From positions 248,001 to 312,000 of the forward strand of contig CBDBEU010000004.1 of the NCBI GenBank assembly GCA_965204565.1: a stretch of DNA of 64,000 bases, written 5' to 3'. Position numbers and translations under genes: made by a program. Of the stretch, positions 19,944-28,095 are shown one piece after another. Under the pieces are notes generated by a model. It searched no databases. It saw only the letters and a list, made by a program, of their open reading frames with translations, and had not been told where the DNA came from. How positions within the stretch are numbered: position 1 is the first letter of the stretch; the number at the start of each line of letters is the position of its first letter. The stretch comes from CBDBEU01 sp965204565. Its GTDB lineage: Bacteria > Pseudomonadota > Alphaproteobacteria > Rhizobiales > TMED25.

Positions 19944-20651
19944 GTGGCGATGAATGGCCCCGTGGCCGCCGTCCTGTTTGATGACGCGGGCAGGGCCGAC
20001 ATCGAAGGCATTCTGACCGGCCTTGTCGAGACCGAGTTCGAGAAGGAGGGGCTTCGCCGCGTTCTCTCCGGTCCCGATGATGTGGAGGACTGGCGCGTCG
20101 GAGAGGCGATCGCAGAAGCCTATCTCACCGATCATCGCGACTGCACCTTCCCGTGGCCTGACGGGCGAGACGAGCGCAAGCGGGGCTCCAGTCTGCCCGG
20201 CGCCGATCTTGTCGGCTTTCATGCCGACAATCAGGGCGACTGCCTGGCTTTCGGGGAAGTCAAGACCTCCTCCGAGGCCGTGTATCCGCCGGGGACCATG
20301 CATGGCCGTACGGGGCTCAAGCGACAACTCGAGGACTTGCGGGACAGGGTTTCCATACGCGACGGCCTCTTGAAGTATCTCGGCCATCGCGCCAAGGAGG
20401 CCGATTGGAAGGAGCGGTTCAGGAAGGCGGCAAAGCGCTATCTGGCCAACAAGTCCGATGCGCGGCTTTACGGATTTCTTGTCCGCGATGTCGAACCGCA
20501 CAGAGACGACGTGCGAGTCCGTGTTGAAAAGCTCGGAAAGGACTGCCCCGAGGGTACGAGGATTGAACTTCTTGCGCTGTATCTTCCGAAAGGCCGCATT
20601 GAAGGGATCGGCAATGCCGCCGTTGCGGCAAGGGCGGGAGAGGAGCCGTGA
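19944..20651 (+). CDS. Putative PD-(D/E)XK nuclease, HamA-like partner of the following helicase
   Basis: This protein of about 235 residues has no recognised named family with certainty. Its centre reads SLPGADLVGFHADNQG and LAFGEVKTSSE; Asp88, Glu105 and Lys107 fit the D...ExK active site of restriction-endonuclease-like folds. The gene overlaps the next by 4 bp (GTGA), and the next encodes a large Ski2-like helicase. A small nuclease followed by a large helicase is the layout of the Hachiman anti-phage system (HamA of DUF1837, HamB helicase); this pair is inferred to be a relative. The start is GTG at 19944 or ATG at 19950; the frame stays open upstream to 19884 without a better start. It lies 86 bp after hsdS. 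Confidence 0.6.
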   Translation: MAMNGPVAAVLFDDAGRADIEGILTGLVETEFEKEGLRRVLSGPDDVEDWRVGEAIAEAYLTDHRDCTFPWPDGRDERKRGSSLPGADLVGFHADNQGDCLAFGEVKTSSEAVYPPGTMHGRTGLKRQLEDLRDRVSIRDGLLKYLGHRAKEADWKERFRKAAKRYLANKSDARLYGFLVRDVEPHRDDVRVRVEKLGKDCPEGTRIELLALYLPKGRIEGIGNAAVAARAGEEP

Positions 20652-23600
20652 CCCTGTCCGTGACGGCTCTTGACGATCTGGAAAAACATTGGGCCGTCAG
20701 CGCAATCGGCGAGGATGAGCTTGCGCGGGCCGAAGGGCTGGTAAACGAAAACCTCGCCCGTCGCGCGGTTGGCCGGCAGATAGCCTTTTCGTTTTCGTCA
20801 AATGCGGGTGACGACGCCTTCCTGGAGCGCGTTGCGCTGGCCTTCGAAATGGCGGCTATCGAGGGCCTGGACGAACTGAGCCGTCCTTCCGGCGAGAACG
20901 CGGCATTGCGCGATCAGGCGACTGCCGCGTCATTCCGCGCTTTTGATATTCGCCGTTTGCTGCCGGTCCCGGACGAAACGCATGACCGGCTTTTCTTTGT
21001 CTTGCAACTTTCCGCCCTTGCCTATTGCGGTGACCGCTGGTCGGACCTTCGCCGCTGGTACAAGGAAAACGCCAAGGCCCTGACGGCTCCGAGCGTTGCC
21101 GAAAGCCCGTGGGACCGTCGCCTCCTGTACCGTCTGTTCGATTGCTGGGTCCGGCTGTTCCGCAAGGAGGGCGGGGACGATATGGACCGGATCAGGGGAA
21201 TCATCGCCGGGCTGCGCGACGATCAGAAGAGCTACGAGGAAGCGCGGCTCCGGAACGGTTCGCACGCGGCGGACCGGGCAATCGCCCTTCGGCTTGCGGC
21301 GCTTTATCACTGGGCCAGGGGCACGGAGCTTGTTGCACAATACATGTTTCAGGGGCAGCCGGCGAACCCGTTCGGCTCGATTGACAAACATTTCGACGGA
21401 GCCATCGAGGCGGCGACGGCCTCGGGAGACGCGCAGCACGAGATTATCCTGCGCTGGTTGCATGCGACCGCGCGAGTCATGGTCACCAACTCGCTTTGGT
21501 GGGAGACGCGTACCGTCAATTCACGCACAACGGATTTTTCCGCTCCCTGACGCATCGCGAACATCAGGCGATGTTCGAGCTCCTGCCGCCTCAGCGAGCG
21601 GCCCTTCTTGAACAGGGGCTGCTCGACCAGGCCAAGACGGCAATCGTGGTCGATATGCCGACCTCGGGCGGGAAAACCCTCCTCGCGCAATTCCGCATCC
21701 TTCAGGCATTGAATCAGTTCAACGCCGACAATGGCTGGGTCGCATATATTGCGCCCACACGCGCCCTGTCCGCCCAGATCACCCGGCGGCTGCGAAAAGA
21801 TTTCGAGCCGGTCGACATCCGGGTCGAGCAATTGACGGCCGCGGTCGACGCCTTTGAGGAAAAACTGCTGGCGGACAACGATCGGCCATTCCACATTCTC
21901 GTGGCGACACCCGAGAAGCTGTCCCTGGTCATCCGCAACAAGAAGGTCGAGAACCGACCGCTTGCCCTCGTTGTCATGGACGAAGCGCACAATCTCGAAA
22001 CGAAAGAAAGAGGGCTCCGCATCGAGTTGCTGCTTGCGACGGTGAAGAGGGATTGCCCACAGGCGAACTTCCTTCTCCTCATGACCTTATGCAGAAGGAT
22101 CGGAAACCGTAGCGCGGTGGCTGGCGCAGGATATAAACGCCGGCCGGGCGATCAGCCTCGGAACGACGCCCTGGAAACCCAATGAACGAATTATCGGCCT
22201 CTATAGCGCCGTTGCGGATGACGGCCGGCGCGGTGGATGGCATCTCGAATTTGAAACGTTGACCGCGACCGAAAAGGCCATGCCGCTTCGCGGCACTCAT
22301 CGCGTTGGCGGTATGAAGCCCATCGATGTTCCCAAAAGCGAGGTGCTTGCCAAAGGCCGGCAGAAAGGCCTGGGCCTTCAGACGGCGGCCATTGCAACCG
22401 TCATGTCCGCCCGCGGCACGAGTGTCGCCATCGCCAACAGTATTCCCACCGTGTGGAACATGGCCGCCAGGGCGGCGAAGAGCCTGCCGGATCTCGATCC
22501 GATTCCATCGGATATCGAGCTCGTTCAGGACTTTCTGCGCACCGAGATCGGCTCCGACTTCCACTTGATCGCAACGCTGGACAAGGGAGTCGGCGTCCAC
22601 CATACCGGTCTTTCCGATGACGTGCGCACCCTTATGGAGTGGCTTGCCGAGACCGGAAGCCTGCGGATGCTTTGCGCGACCACCACAATCGCGCAGGGCA
22701 TCAATTTCCCGGTTTCCTCCGTTTTCCTGCAAACGCACAAATATCCCTCGCACAAATATCCCTACAGGCAGGAAATGTCGCCGCGCGAGTTCTGGAACCT
22801 GGCCGGTCGCGCCGGCCGTATCGGTCATGACAGCGTGGGTGTCATTGGCCTCGCGGAAGGTGCGAATCGGGAATCTCTCATCGAGTTCGTCAGCCGCAAC
22901 ACGGGCGCTCTCGTCTCGCGCCTTGTCTCGTTGCTGGACGAGCTTGCCGCGCAAGGCCAATTGGCGAATTTGTCGGAAGTCCTCCGGCAGGACCAATGGG
23001 AGGATTTCCGCTGTTACATCGCGCATCTTTGGGCGGAGAAAAAGAACCTCGACGCCGTTCTCTCCGGTTCCGAGCAACTCCTTCGTCAGACATTCGGCTA
23101 TACATCGCTGCGAAACGACCCCACGCGGCGGGAGAAGGCCGACGCATTGCTGGATGCCGCCCACGCCTACGCGCGGAGGCTCGCCGGTATGCCCGAGGGC
23201 GTCGCCGAACTGGCGGACTCGACGGGCTTTTCGCCTGAAAGCGTGACGTGCGCGATGGCGGGACTCGACGCTCTTGAAACCAGACTTAAGCCATCGGATT
23301 AGGCTCCGGACAGTCTTTTCGGAGACGGCGGCAAAATCGCCGATTTGTATGGCGTCATGTTGAAAGTGCCGCAACTCAAGAAGCAACTTGAGGAGACTGG
23401 CGGAAAGGGTCTCGATCGCACCCGGATTGCCGACATCACGCGCGACTGGGTGAACGGCCAGGGAATCGACGCCATAGCCAGGGAGTATTTCAGCCGGGAA
23501 AAGGACGACGAAAGAGGAACGGCTGCGATTACGGCCGCCTGCCGCGCCATATATCGCACGATTGTCAATAACGGAACCTGGGGTGTTTCTGCGCTGAGCC

Positions 23601-23932
23601 GCATTTCCGGTATCGACTTTGACAGCCTGCCGGAAGCCGAGCGTCGCAGGATCAATGCGCTTCCCGCGATGATTTACCACGGCGTCCGCACGGAAGACGC
23701 GGTTTTGATGCGCATGAATGCCGCGCCACGCAGCGCGGCTGAAAACCTTGGCGATTTGTATCGCGAGACATTCGGCGAAGGCGATGGCCGCTATTCCGTC
23801 GGACAGGCCCGCCAATTCCTGAAAGACCTGAGCGACCGCGACTGGCGCCGCGCACGCCCAGACGATACGGCACTTTCTGGTGCCGGATACAAGCGCGTCT
23901 GGGAAGTGCTTTCCGGGGAGACCGGCGCATGA
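20648..23932 (+). pseudogene. Broken large SF2 helicase, HamB-like (three lesions)
   Basis: Read with corrections, this is one protein of about 1,090 residues. The segments are: an N-terminal helical region (20648 to about 21535); Walker A DMPTSGGKTLLAQF, YIAPTRALSAQ and VVMDEAHNLE (about 21540-22085); motifs GVHHTGLS, TTTIAQGINFPVS and FWNLAGRAGRIGHDS (about 22087-23302), typical of Ski2-like helicases; and a C-terminal helical region (23303-23932). Frame is lost in a run of five Ts near 21535 and by an extra base near 22084, and an in-frame TAG lies at 23300-23302. A 15-bp in-frame tandem duplication at 22736-22765 gives HKYPSHKYP. Start GTG at 20648, coupled to the nuclease gene. The last codons overlap the next hsdR start (ATGA). 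The product is inactive unless these are sequencing errors. Confidence 0.8.
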
Positions 23933-24193
23933 CCGGTTTCACCGAATCCGTCGCCGAGCAGGCGTCACTCGAATGGCTTTCGGAGCTTGGCTACGCCGTA
24001 GCGCACGGGCCGGATAAAGACGACTGGTGGATCGCGGAACGAAAGTTTCACCGCAACCATGGCGGGAAGTGGAGGGATTTGGCCTTGTCATTTTGCCAAA
24101 ACGACAGAGACCACCCCCGCTACGCAGGGATCAGCCCACATATTCCACATCGTCCGTTCGGCCGGTCTTGTCAATACAGGGAGTGCTGGTCTG
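23929..24193 (+). pseudogene. hsdR: hsdR 5' fragment 1
   Basis: The ATG at 23929 overlaps the helicase stop by 4 bp. It begins MTGFTESVAEQASLEWLSEL and continues GYAVAHGPD, the standard first 29 residues of type I restriction subunits of one subfamily. Similarity then stops and the reading frame runs through unrelated sequence (about 24016-24193), open to 24246. No helicase or nuclease domain follows. It is the remnant of an hsdR that once followed the nuclease-helicase cassette. Confidence 0.75.
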
Positions 24194-24574
24194 ATGGCGT
24201 TCATCACCGAGGCCGATGTCGAGGCCGAGCTGCTCAAGCAACTTGAAAGCCTTGGATATACACGTCTGGCCGACGCCGAAATCGGCCCGGACGGCAATGC
24301 GCCGGAACGCGAAGCCTATGCCGATGTGGTGCTGGTCAAGCGCCTGACGGCAGCGATTGAGAAGCTCAACCCAACGATCCCGGCGGAAGCGCGCGGTGAC
24401 GCGCTGCGCAAGGTGCTGGCTACCGAGAAGCCGTCGCTCGTCGAAGAGAAACGCCGCCGAGGGCGACGGTCCGACGCTTTGTCTGCGTTTGACAAAGAAC
24501 GAAGGAATCCCGGTCAAATTGTTGAAGGAGAGCGAAGGTTCGGGCGCGGTTGTCGCGGTCAGGCGGGTGAATGA
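24194..24574 (+). pseudogene. hsdR: hsdR 5' fragment 2, near-duplicate of the intact hsdR start
   Basis: The ATG at 24194 starts MAFITEADVEAELLKQLESL and aligns for about 88 codons with the intact hsdR product at 28092 (shared: DAEIGPDGNAPERE, then YADVVLV, RLTAAIEKLNPTIPAEARGD and VLATEKPSLVEE). DNA identity is very high and ungapped over 24271-24450 against 28172-28351. After 24450 similarity ends and the frame closes at 24574. An adjacent reading, RLTKNEGIPVKLLKES ... NELDFYNRV (to 24614), is not recognised. Confidence 0.82.
24271..24450 (+). repeat. 180-bp direct repeat within hsdR 5' sequence (partner 28172-28351)
   Basis: The two 180-bp segments align without gaps at an offset of 3,901 bp and differ only at scattered positions, several of them amino-acid changing. 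Recombination between them would delete the Fic, ImmA/PIN and Abi genes and recreate an intact hsdR. Confidence 0.9.
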
Positions 24575-24667
24575 ACTCGACTTCTACAATCGGGTATCCG
24601 TGATCTGTAGTTGATTGGTCGCAATGACGGTGGTATCGAAAATCGCAATATCCGGTTGATTTGATGG

Positions 24668-25507
24668 ATGGCGATTATGGCGCTCTTCGAAGCGCTTGGC
24701 TTCTCGTGGAGCGGTTGCAAGGTGCCCGCTACGTCCGCCGCGTCCGTGAACAGGGCGGTCTTCCGGTATAAGCAAATGCTCCCGCAGTTCGTGTTCGACG
24801 CGAGCGCGCTGGAAGGTAACCCGTTCACCTACCCGGAGGTTAAAACGCTGCTCGATGGCGTCACCGTAGGTGGCCACAAGCTCTCGGACGAGCGGCAGGT
24901 TCTCAATCTGGCGGCGGGCGCGAAAGAGCTGCTGTCGCGCGTCAAGGCCGGTTCGTTCCGGCTCGACAAGCGGACATTCGATGACCTTCATTTCCTCGTT
25001 GCCCGTGAAGAAGCGCTCGAATGGGGCCACTTTCGCGGGGAGGGACAGTACACGGACATTACGCCTCGGGTCGGTATCGGCGATGGTGAATTTACCCCGT
25101 CGCATCCGACCGAGCATGGTGCAGGCAACCTGAAGCGCCTCTTTGCAGAGGCGATTAAGGCTCTGGAAGCAGACGTGACGGACCCGCGGGAACGGGGCAT
25201 GGCTTTCTTCCTCTTCGGGGCCTTGCAGCAGTTCTACTTCGACGGAAACAAGCGGACAGCGCGGTTCATGATGAACGGCATTCTGATGTCGGACGGCCTG
25301 GATGCGATCTCCGTCCCGGCAGCGCGCGTACAGGAATTCAACGAAAATATGGTTCGCTTCTATGCTGGCAAGGATGCAACCGAGATGATGGGCTTTCTGA
25401 TCGACTGCGAACCGAAGGATGGGCCAAAAATCGAAGAGGCTTTGAAGGCTGAGTCGATAGACGATATCCGGGCCGCCCATCAAGCGAAGCAAAAGGCGAA
25501 GGGATGA
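24668..25507 (+). CDS. Fic domain protein with altered catalytic motif
   Basis: This 279-residue protein belongs to the Fic/DOC superfamily, whose members usually transfer AMP or other phosphate groups to target proteins. An N-terminal segment SALEGNPFTYPEVKTLL resembles the autoinhibitory (S/T)xxxE(G/N) helix of class II Fic proteins. The Fic motif reads QFYFDGNKRTAR at residues 188-199, so the catalytic histidine of HxFxDGNGRxxR is glutamine and the second glycine is lysine. This suggests loss of normal AMP-transfer chemistry or a different activity. The start at 24668 is the first ATG in frame, but the N terminus may be truncated relative to longer relatives. Its stop overlaps the third hsdR fragment (ATGA). 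Confidence 0.82.
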   Translation: MAIMALFEALGFSWSGCKVPATSAASVNRAVFRYKQMLPQFVFDASALEGNPFTYPEVKTLLDGVTVGGHKLSDERQVLNLAAGAKELLSRVKAGSFRLDKRTFDDLHFLVAREEALEWGHFRGEGQYTDITPRVGIGDGEFTPSHPTEHGAGNLKRLFAEAIKALEADVTDPRERGMAFFLFGALQQFYFDGNKRTARFMMNGILMSDGLDAISVPAARVQEFNENMVRFYAGKDATEMMGFLIDCEPKDGPKIEEALKAESIDDIRAAHQAKQKAKG

Positions 25508-25695
25508 ACAGACTCACGGAAAGCCGTGTAGAGGACGCCGCTCTCGAATGGCTCGCGGGACTCGGTTGCGCCGTGCTCCGCGGACCGGACAACTCCCCGG
25601 ACGGTTCTTCGGCCCCGGAGCGCGAAGCCTGTTCCCACGCGATCCTGACGGGACGGGACGACCGGCCCGAGGCCGCGAAGGCGGCCGTGGCATGA
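25504..25695 (+). pseudogene. hsdR: hsdR 5' fragment 3
   Basis: The reading MNRLTESRVEDAALEWLAGL, then GCAVLRGPD and APERE, is the first about 40 codons of a type I restriction subunit of the same broad family as fragment 1. The frame then drifts and stops at 25695, overlapping the next gene start (25692). The start overlaps the fic stop by 4 bp, exactly as fragment 1 overlaps the helicase stop. Confidence 0.75.
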
Positions 25696-26852
25696 TACGC
25701 GTTGCCGTCGAACCCGAACTTTTCCGGTGGGCGCGGGAGCGCGCCGGCATTCATGACGTCGACGACCTGCTCGACCGCTTCCCAAAACTCGTCAAATGGG
25801 AAACCGGCGAGACGCGGCCGACGCTCAAGCAGCTGGAGGCGTTCGCCCGCGCGGTGCATGTGCCGATCGGCTATCTGTTTCTGCCGGAGCCCCCGGAAGA
25901 GCCGTTGCCGATCCCCGACTTTCGCACACATGACGGGCAGTCCGTGACGCGCCCGAGCCCGAACCTTCTGGACACGATCTACGCCTGTCAGGAGCGGCAG
26001 GGCTGGTATCGGGACTTCGCGATGACGGTCCGTATGCCCGAGGCGGCTTTCGTTGGCAGCGTGGGCCTTGACGACAGGCCGCAAGACGCGGCGGCGCGCA
26101 TGGCGGAAGTGCTCGGCTTCGACCGGGACGCACGGGACTCCTGCGATACTTGGCAAGAGGCTTTGCGGCTGTTCATCGACCGGGCGGAGGCTGCCGGTGT
26201 GCTGGTGATGGTGAGCGGCGTTGTGCTTTCCAACAACCGTCGCGCCCTTGACCCGGAAGAGTTCCGCGGTTTTGCGCTGTCCGATCCCCTTGCCCCGCTG
26301 ATCTTCGTCAACGGCGCGGACACGAAAGCGGCGCAGATGTTCACGCTCGCCCATGAACTGGCGCATCTCTGGCTGGGAGCATCCGCCTTGTCGAACCTCG
26401 GAGCCGCGCCGCTCAATGGCTACCGGCGCGAGGAGGTCTGGTGCAACGCGGTCGCCGCCGAGCTTCTCGTGCCGCTCGCGGCGCTGCGGCGCGCGATCCG
26501 GCCAGACGTGCCCCTCGATCAAGCGATGCAGCGGCGGCTGGCGCGGACCTTCAAGGTCAGCACGCTGGTCATACTGCGTCGGCTGCTCGACGCGGATGCG
26601 CTCGACCGGCCCGCCTTCGAACGCGCATGGGCGGATGAAGACGCGCGCCTGCGCGAACTCGCCCAGTCCGACACGGGTGGCGGAAACTTCTACGGCACGA
26701 CGCTTTCTCGTGTAAGCCGCCGGTTTGCCCGCGCGCTCGTCGAAAGCACGCTGGAAGGACAGACGCTCTATCGCGACGCCTTTCGGATGCTGGGCGTCAA
26801 GAAGACGGAGACGTTCAACAATATCGGGCGGAAAGTGGGGGTCATGGAATGA
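25692..26852 (+). CDS. XRE-ImmA/IrrE family metallopeptidase antitoxin
   Basis: This 386-residue protein has an N-terminal XRE-type helix-turn-helix (about residues 8-65: LVKWETGETRPTLKQLEAFA, then VPIGYLFLPEPP) and a COG2856 zinc-peptidase domain with the metal motif HELAH at residues 221-225 (TLAHELAHLWL). Such proteins are the antitoxin/regulator of PIN-like DUF4411 toxins and relate to the phage-repressor-cleaving ImmA. The Met at 25692 (MIRVAVEPELF) is chosen because family members begin there; the longer upstream frame is arginine-rich and overlaps hsdR fragment 3. Its stop overlaps the next gene by 4 bp, giving a coupled antitoxin-toxin pair. Confidence 0.92.
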   Translation: MIRVAVEPELFRWARERAGIHDVDDLLDRFPKLVKWETGETRPTLKQLEAFARAVHVPIGYLFLPEPPEEPLPIPDFRTHDGQSVTRPSPNLLDTIYACQERQGWYRDFAMTVRMPEAAFVGSVGLDDRPQDAAARMAEVLGFDRDARDSCDTWQEALRLFIDRAEAAGVLVMVSGVVLSNNRRALDPEEFRGFALSDPLAPLIFVNGADTKAAQMFTLAHELAHLWLGASALSNLGAAPLNGYRREEVWCNAVAAELLVPLAALRRAIRPDVPLDQAMQRRLARTFKVSTLVILRRLLDADALDRPAFERAWADEDARLRELAQSDTGGGNFYGTTLSRVSRRFARALVESTLEGQTLYRDAFRMLGVKKTETFNNIGRKVGVME

Positions 26853-27355
26853 CCCGATACCTGCTCGACACCAACATCTTCATTCAGGCGAAGAACCTGC
26901 ATTACGGCTTCGACTTCTGCCCGGCGTTCTGGGGTTGGCTGATCGAGCGGAACCGCGCGGGGAAGGTTGCGAGCATCGAGAAGGTTGCCGACGAACTGTA
27001 CGCCGGCACCGATGAACTCGCGACCTGGGCCAAGAAGCGGGGCGACGGCTTCTTTCTGCCGCCGGATGGCGCAGTTGAACCCAACCTTCACCGCGTGAGC
27101 GCCTGGGCGAACGGCCAGCCCTATGAGAAGGGGGCGATCGCAACATTCCTTGATGGCGCGGACGACTGGCTGGTGGCGCACGCGCTGGCCCATGATTTTA
27201 TCGTTGTCACCCACGAGGTGCCATCCGATTCAAAGCGCAGGATCAAGATTCCCAACGCCTGTCGCGGGTTGGATCTCACCTGCATCAGCCCCTATGAAAT
27301 GCTCAGGCGTGAACACGCCCGGTTCGTTCTCGGGCCAGCGCCGGGGGCGGCATGA
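26849..27355 (+). CDS. DUF4411 PIN-like toxin
   Basis: This 168-residue protein starts MTRYLLDTNIFIQAKNLHYG, the PIN nuclease opening with the acidic residue Asp7, and retains further acidic positions in VADELYAGTDEL and FLDGADDWLVAHAL, then FIVVTHE. DUF4411 proteins are PIN-like RNases encoded with XRE-ImmA antitoxins, as here. The gene overlaps the antitoxin stop at its start and the Abi gene at its end, so all three are co-translated. It is expected to cleave RNA when unleashed, for example during phage infection. It appears complete. Confidence 0.9.
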   Translation: MTRYLLDTNIFIQAKNLHYGFDFCPAFWGWLIERNRAGKVASIEKVADELYAGTDELATWAKKRGDGFFLPPDGAVEPNLHRVSAWANGQPYEKGAIATFLDGADDWLVAHALAHDFIVVTHEVPSDSKRRIKIPNACRGLDLTCISPYEMLRREHARFVLGPAPGAA

Positions 27356-28095
27356 GCGCTGACTGGTATCCCGGCATCCGGGCGTTCTGCACGCACTGGA
27401 AGCATGCGCCGATGCTGCAACAGACGTTCGAGGCGCTGGAGCGCGAATTCACCGACGAAAACGACGCCTGCATCGACGCCGCCAAGGGCCTTGTCGAATG
27501 CGCCTGCCGGGTAATTGTGGAGAACCTCGACAACCCGGTGAACCCGAAAAAGCCCCGGGAAGAAAATCCGCGCTTTGGCGCGTGGGTAACTGCGGCGGTT
27601 CGCGCGCTCGAACTCAGCGAAGGCAGGGACGATTCGTTCAATAAGTTGATCTCTCAACACTATAAGTTGACGACCACGCTTGGCGATCTTCGCAACAGTG
27701 CGGGAACCGTCAGCCATGGCAAGGACGGGTTCATCTCCAGGCTTTCGGCGCATTACCGCCGCTCGTCCATGCTTGCCGCCGATGCCATCATCACCTTCCT
27801 GCACGAAGCTTATCTGGAACGTGAGCCCGACCCGATCCGGACACTGGAACCCTACGAGCGTTTTAAGGTGCCGAACGCGCTGATTGACAAATACGCTGCC
27901 GTCCGTTCCGAACAAGATGGGGACGAGGACGGCCTGCTGCACGTCTCGGTGACCCTGCCGGGCGGCGAAGAGGTGCCGCTTGCAATCGAACCCTCGCGGC
28001 TGCTGTTCGGCGTAGATCGGGAAGCCTACAAGCTCGTGCTGAATGCCTGCCGCGAAGCGAAAGCCGCAGAACCTCAAGACGCGGGGGTGGCGTGA
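27352..28095 (+). CDS. Abortive-infection family protein (Abi_C domain)
   Basis: This 247-residue protein has an N-terminal helical part (residues 1-70, including CIDAAKGLVECACRVIVENL) and the Abi C-terminal domain with LRNSAGTVSHGKDGFISRLS near residue 115, followed by AADAIITFLHEAY. The domain occurs in phage abortive-infection proteins and often sits next to hsdR. The last about 60 residues are a beta-rich tail of unknown function. Overlaps of 4 bp on both sides (with the PIN toxin and with hsdR) place it in the operon. Mechanism is not deducible. Confidence 0.82.
   Translation: MSADWYPGIRAFCTHWKHAPMLQQTFEALEREFTDENDACIDAAKGLVECACRVIVENLDNPVNPKKPREENPRFGAWVTAAVRALELSEGRDDSFNKLISQHYKLTTTLGDLRNSAGTVSHGKDGFISRLSAHYRRSSMLAADAIITFLHEAYLEREPDPIRTLEPYERFKVPNALIDKYAAVRSEQDGDEDGLLHVSVTLPGGEEVPLAIEPSRLLFGVDREAYKLVLNACREAKAAEPQDAGVA

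Noticed and set aside
21530..21540. Phase-variable T tract or programmed frameshift in the helicase
   Set aside because: The run is only five Ts and there are two more unrelated lesions downstream, so a simple switch would not restore the protein.
20648..21550. A separate 300-residue middle gene between nuclease and helicase
   Set aside because: The sequence joins smoothly to the helicase after correcting one base in a T run; it is the helicase N terminus, so a three-gene system is not supported.
22079..23815. 578-codon minus-strand frame opposite the helicase
   Set aside because: It has no recognisable domain, while the plus strand shows clear helicase motifs along the same DNA.
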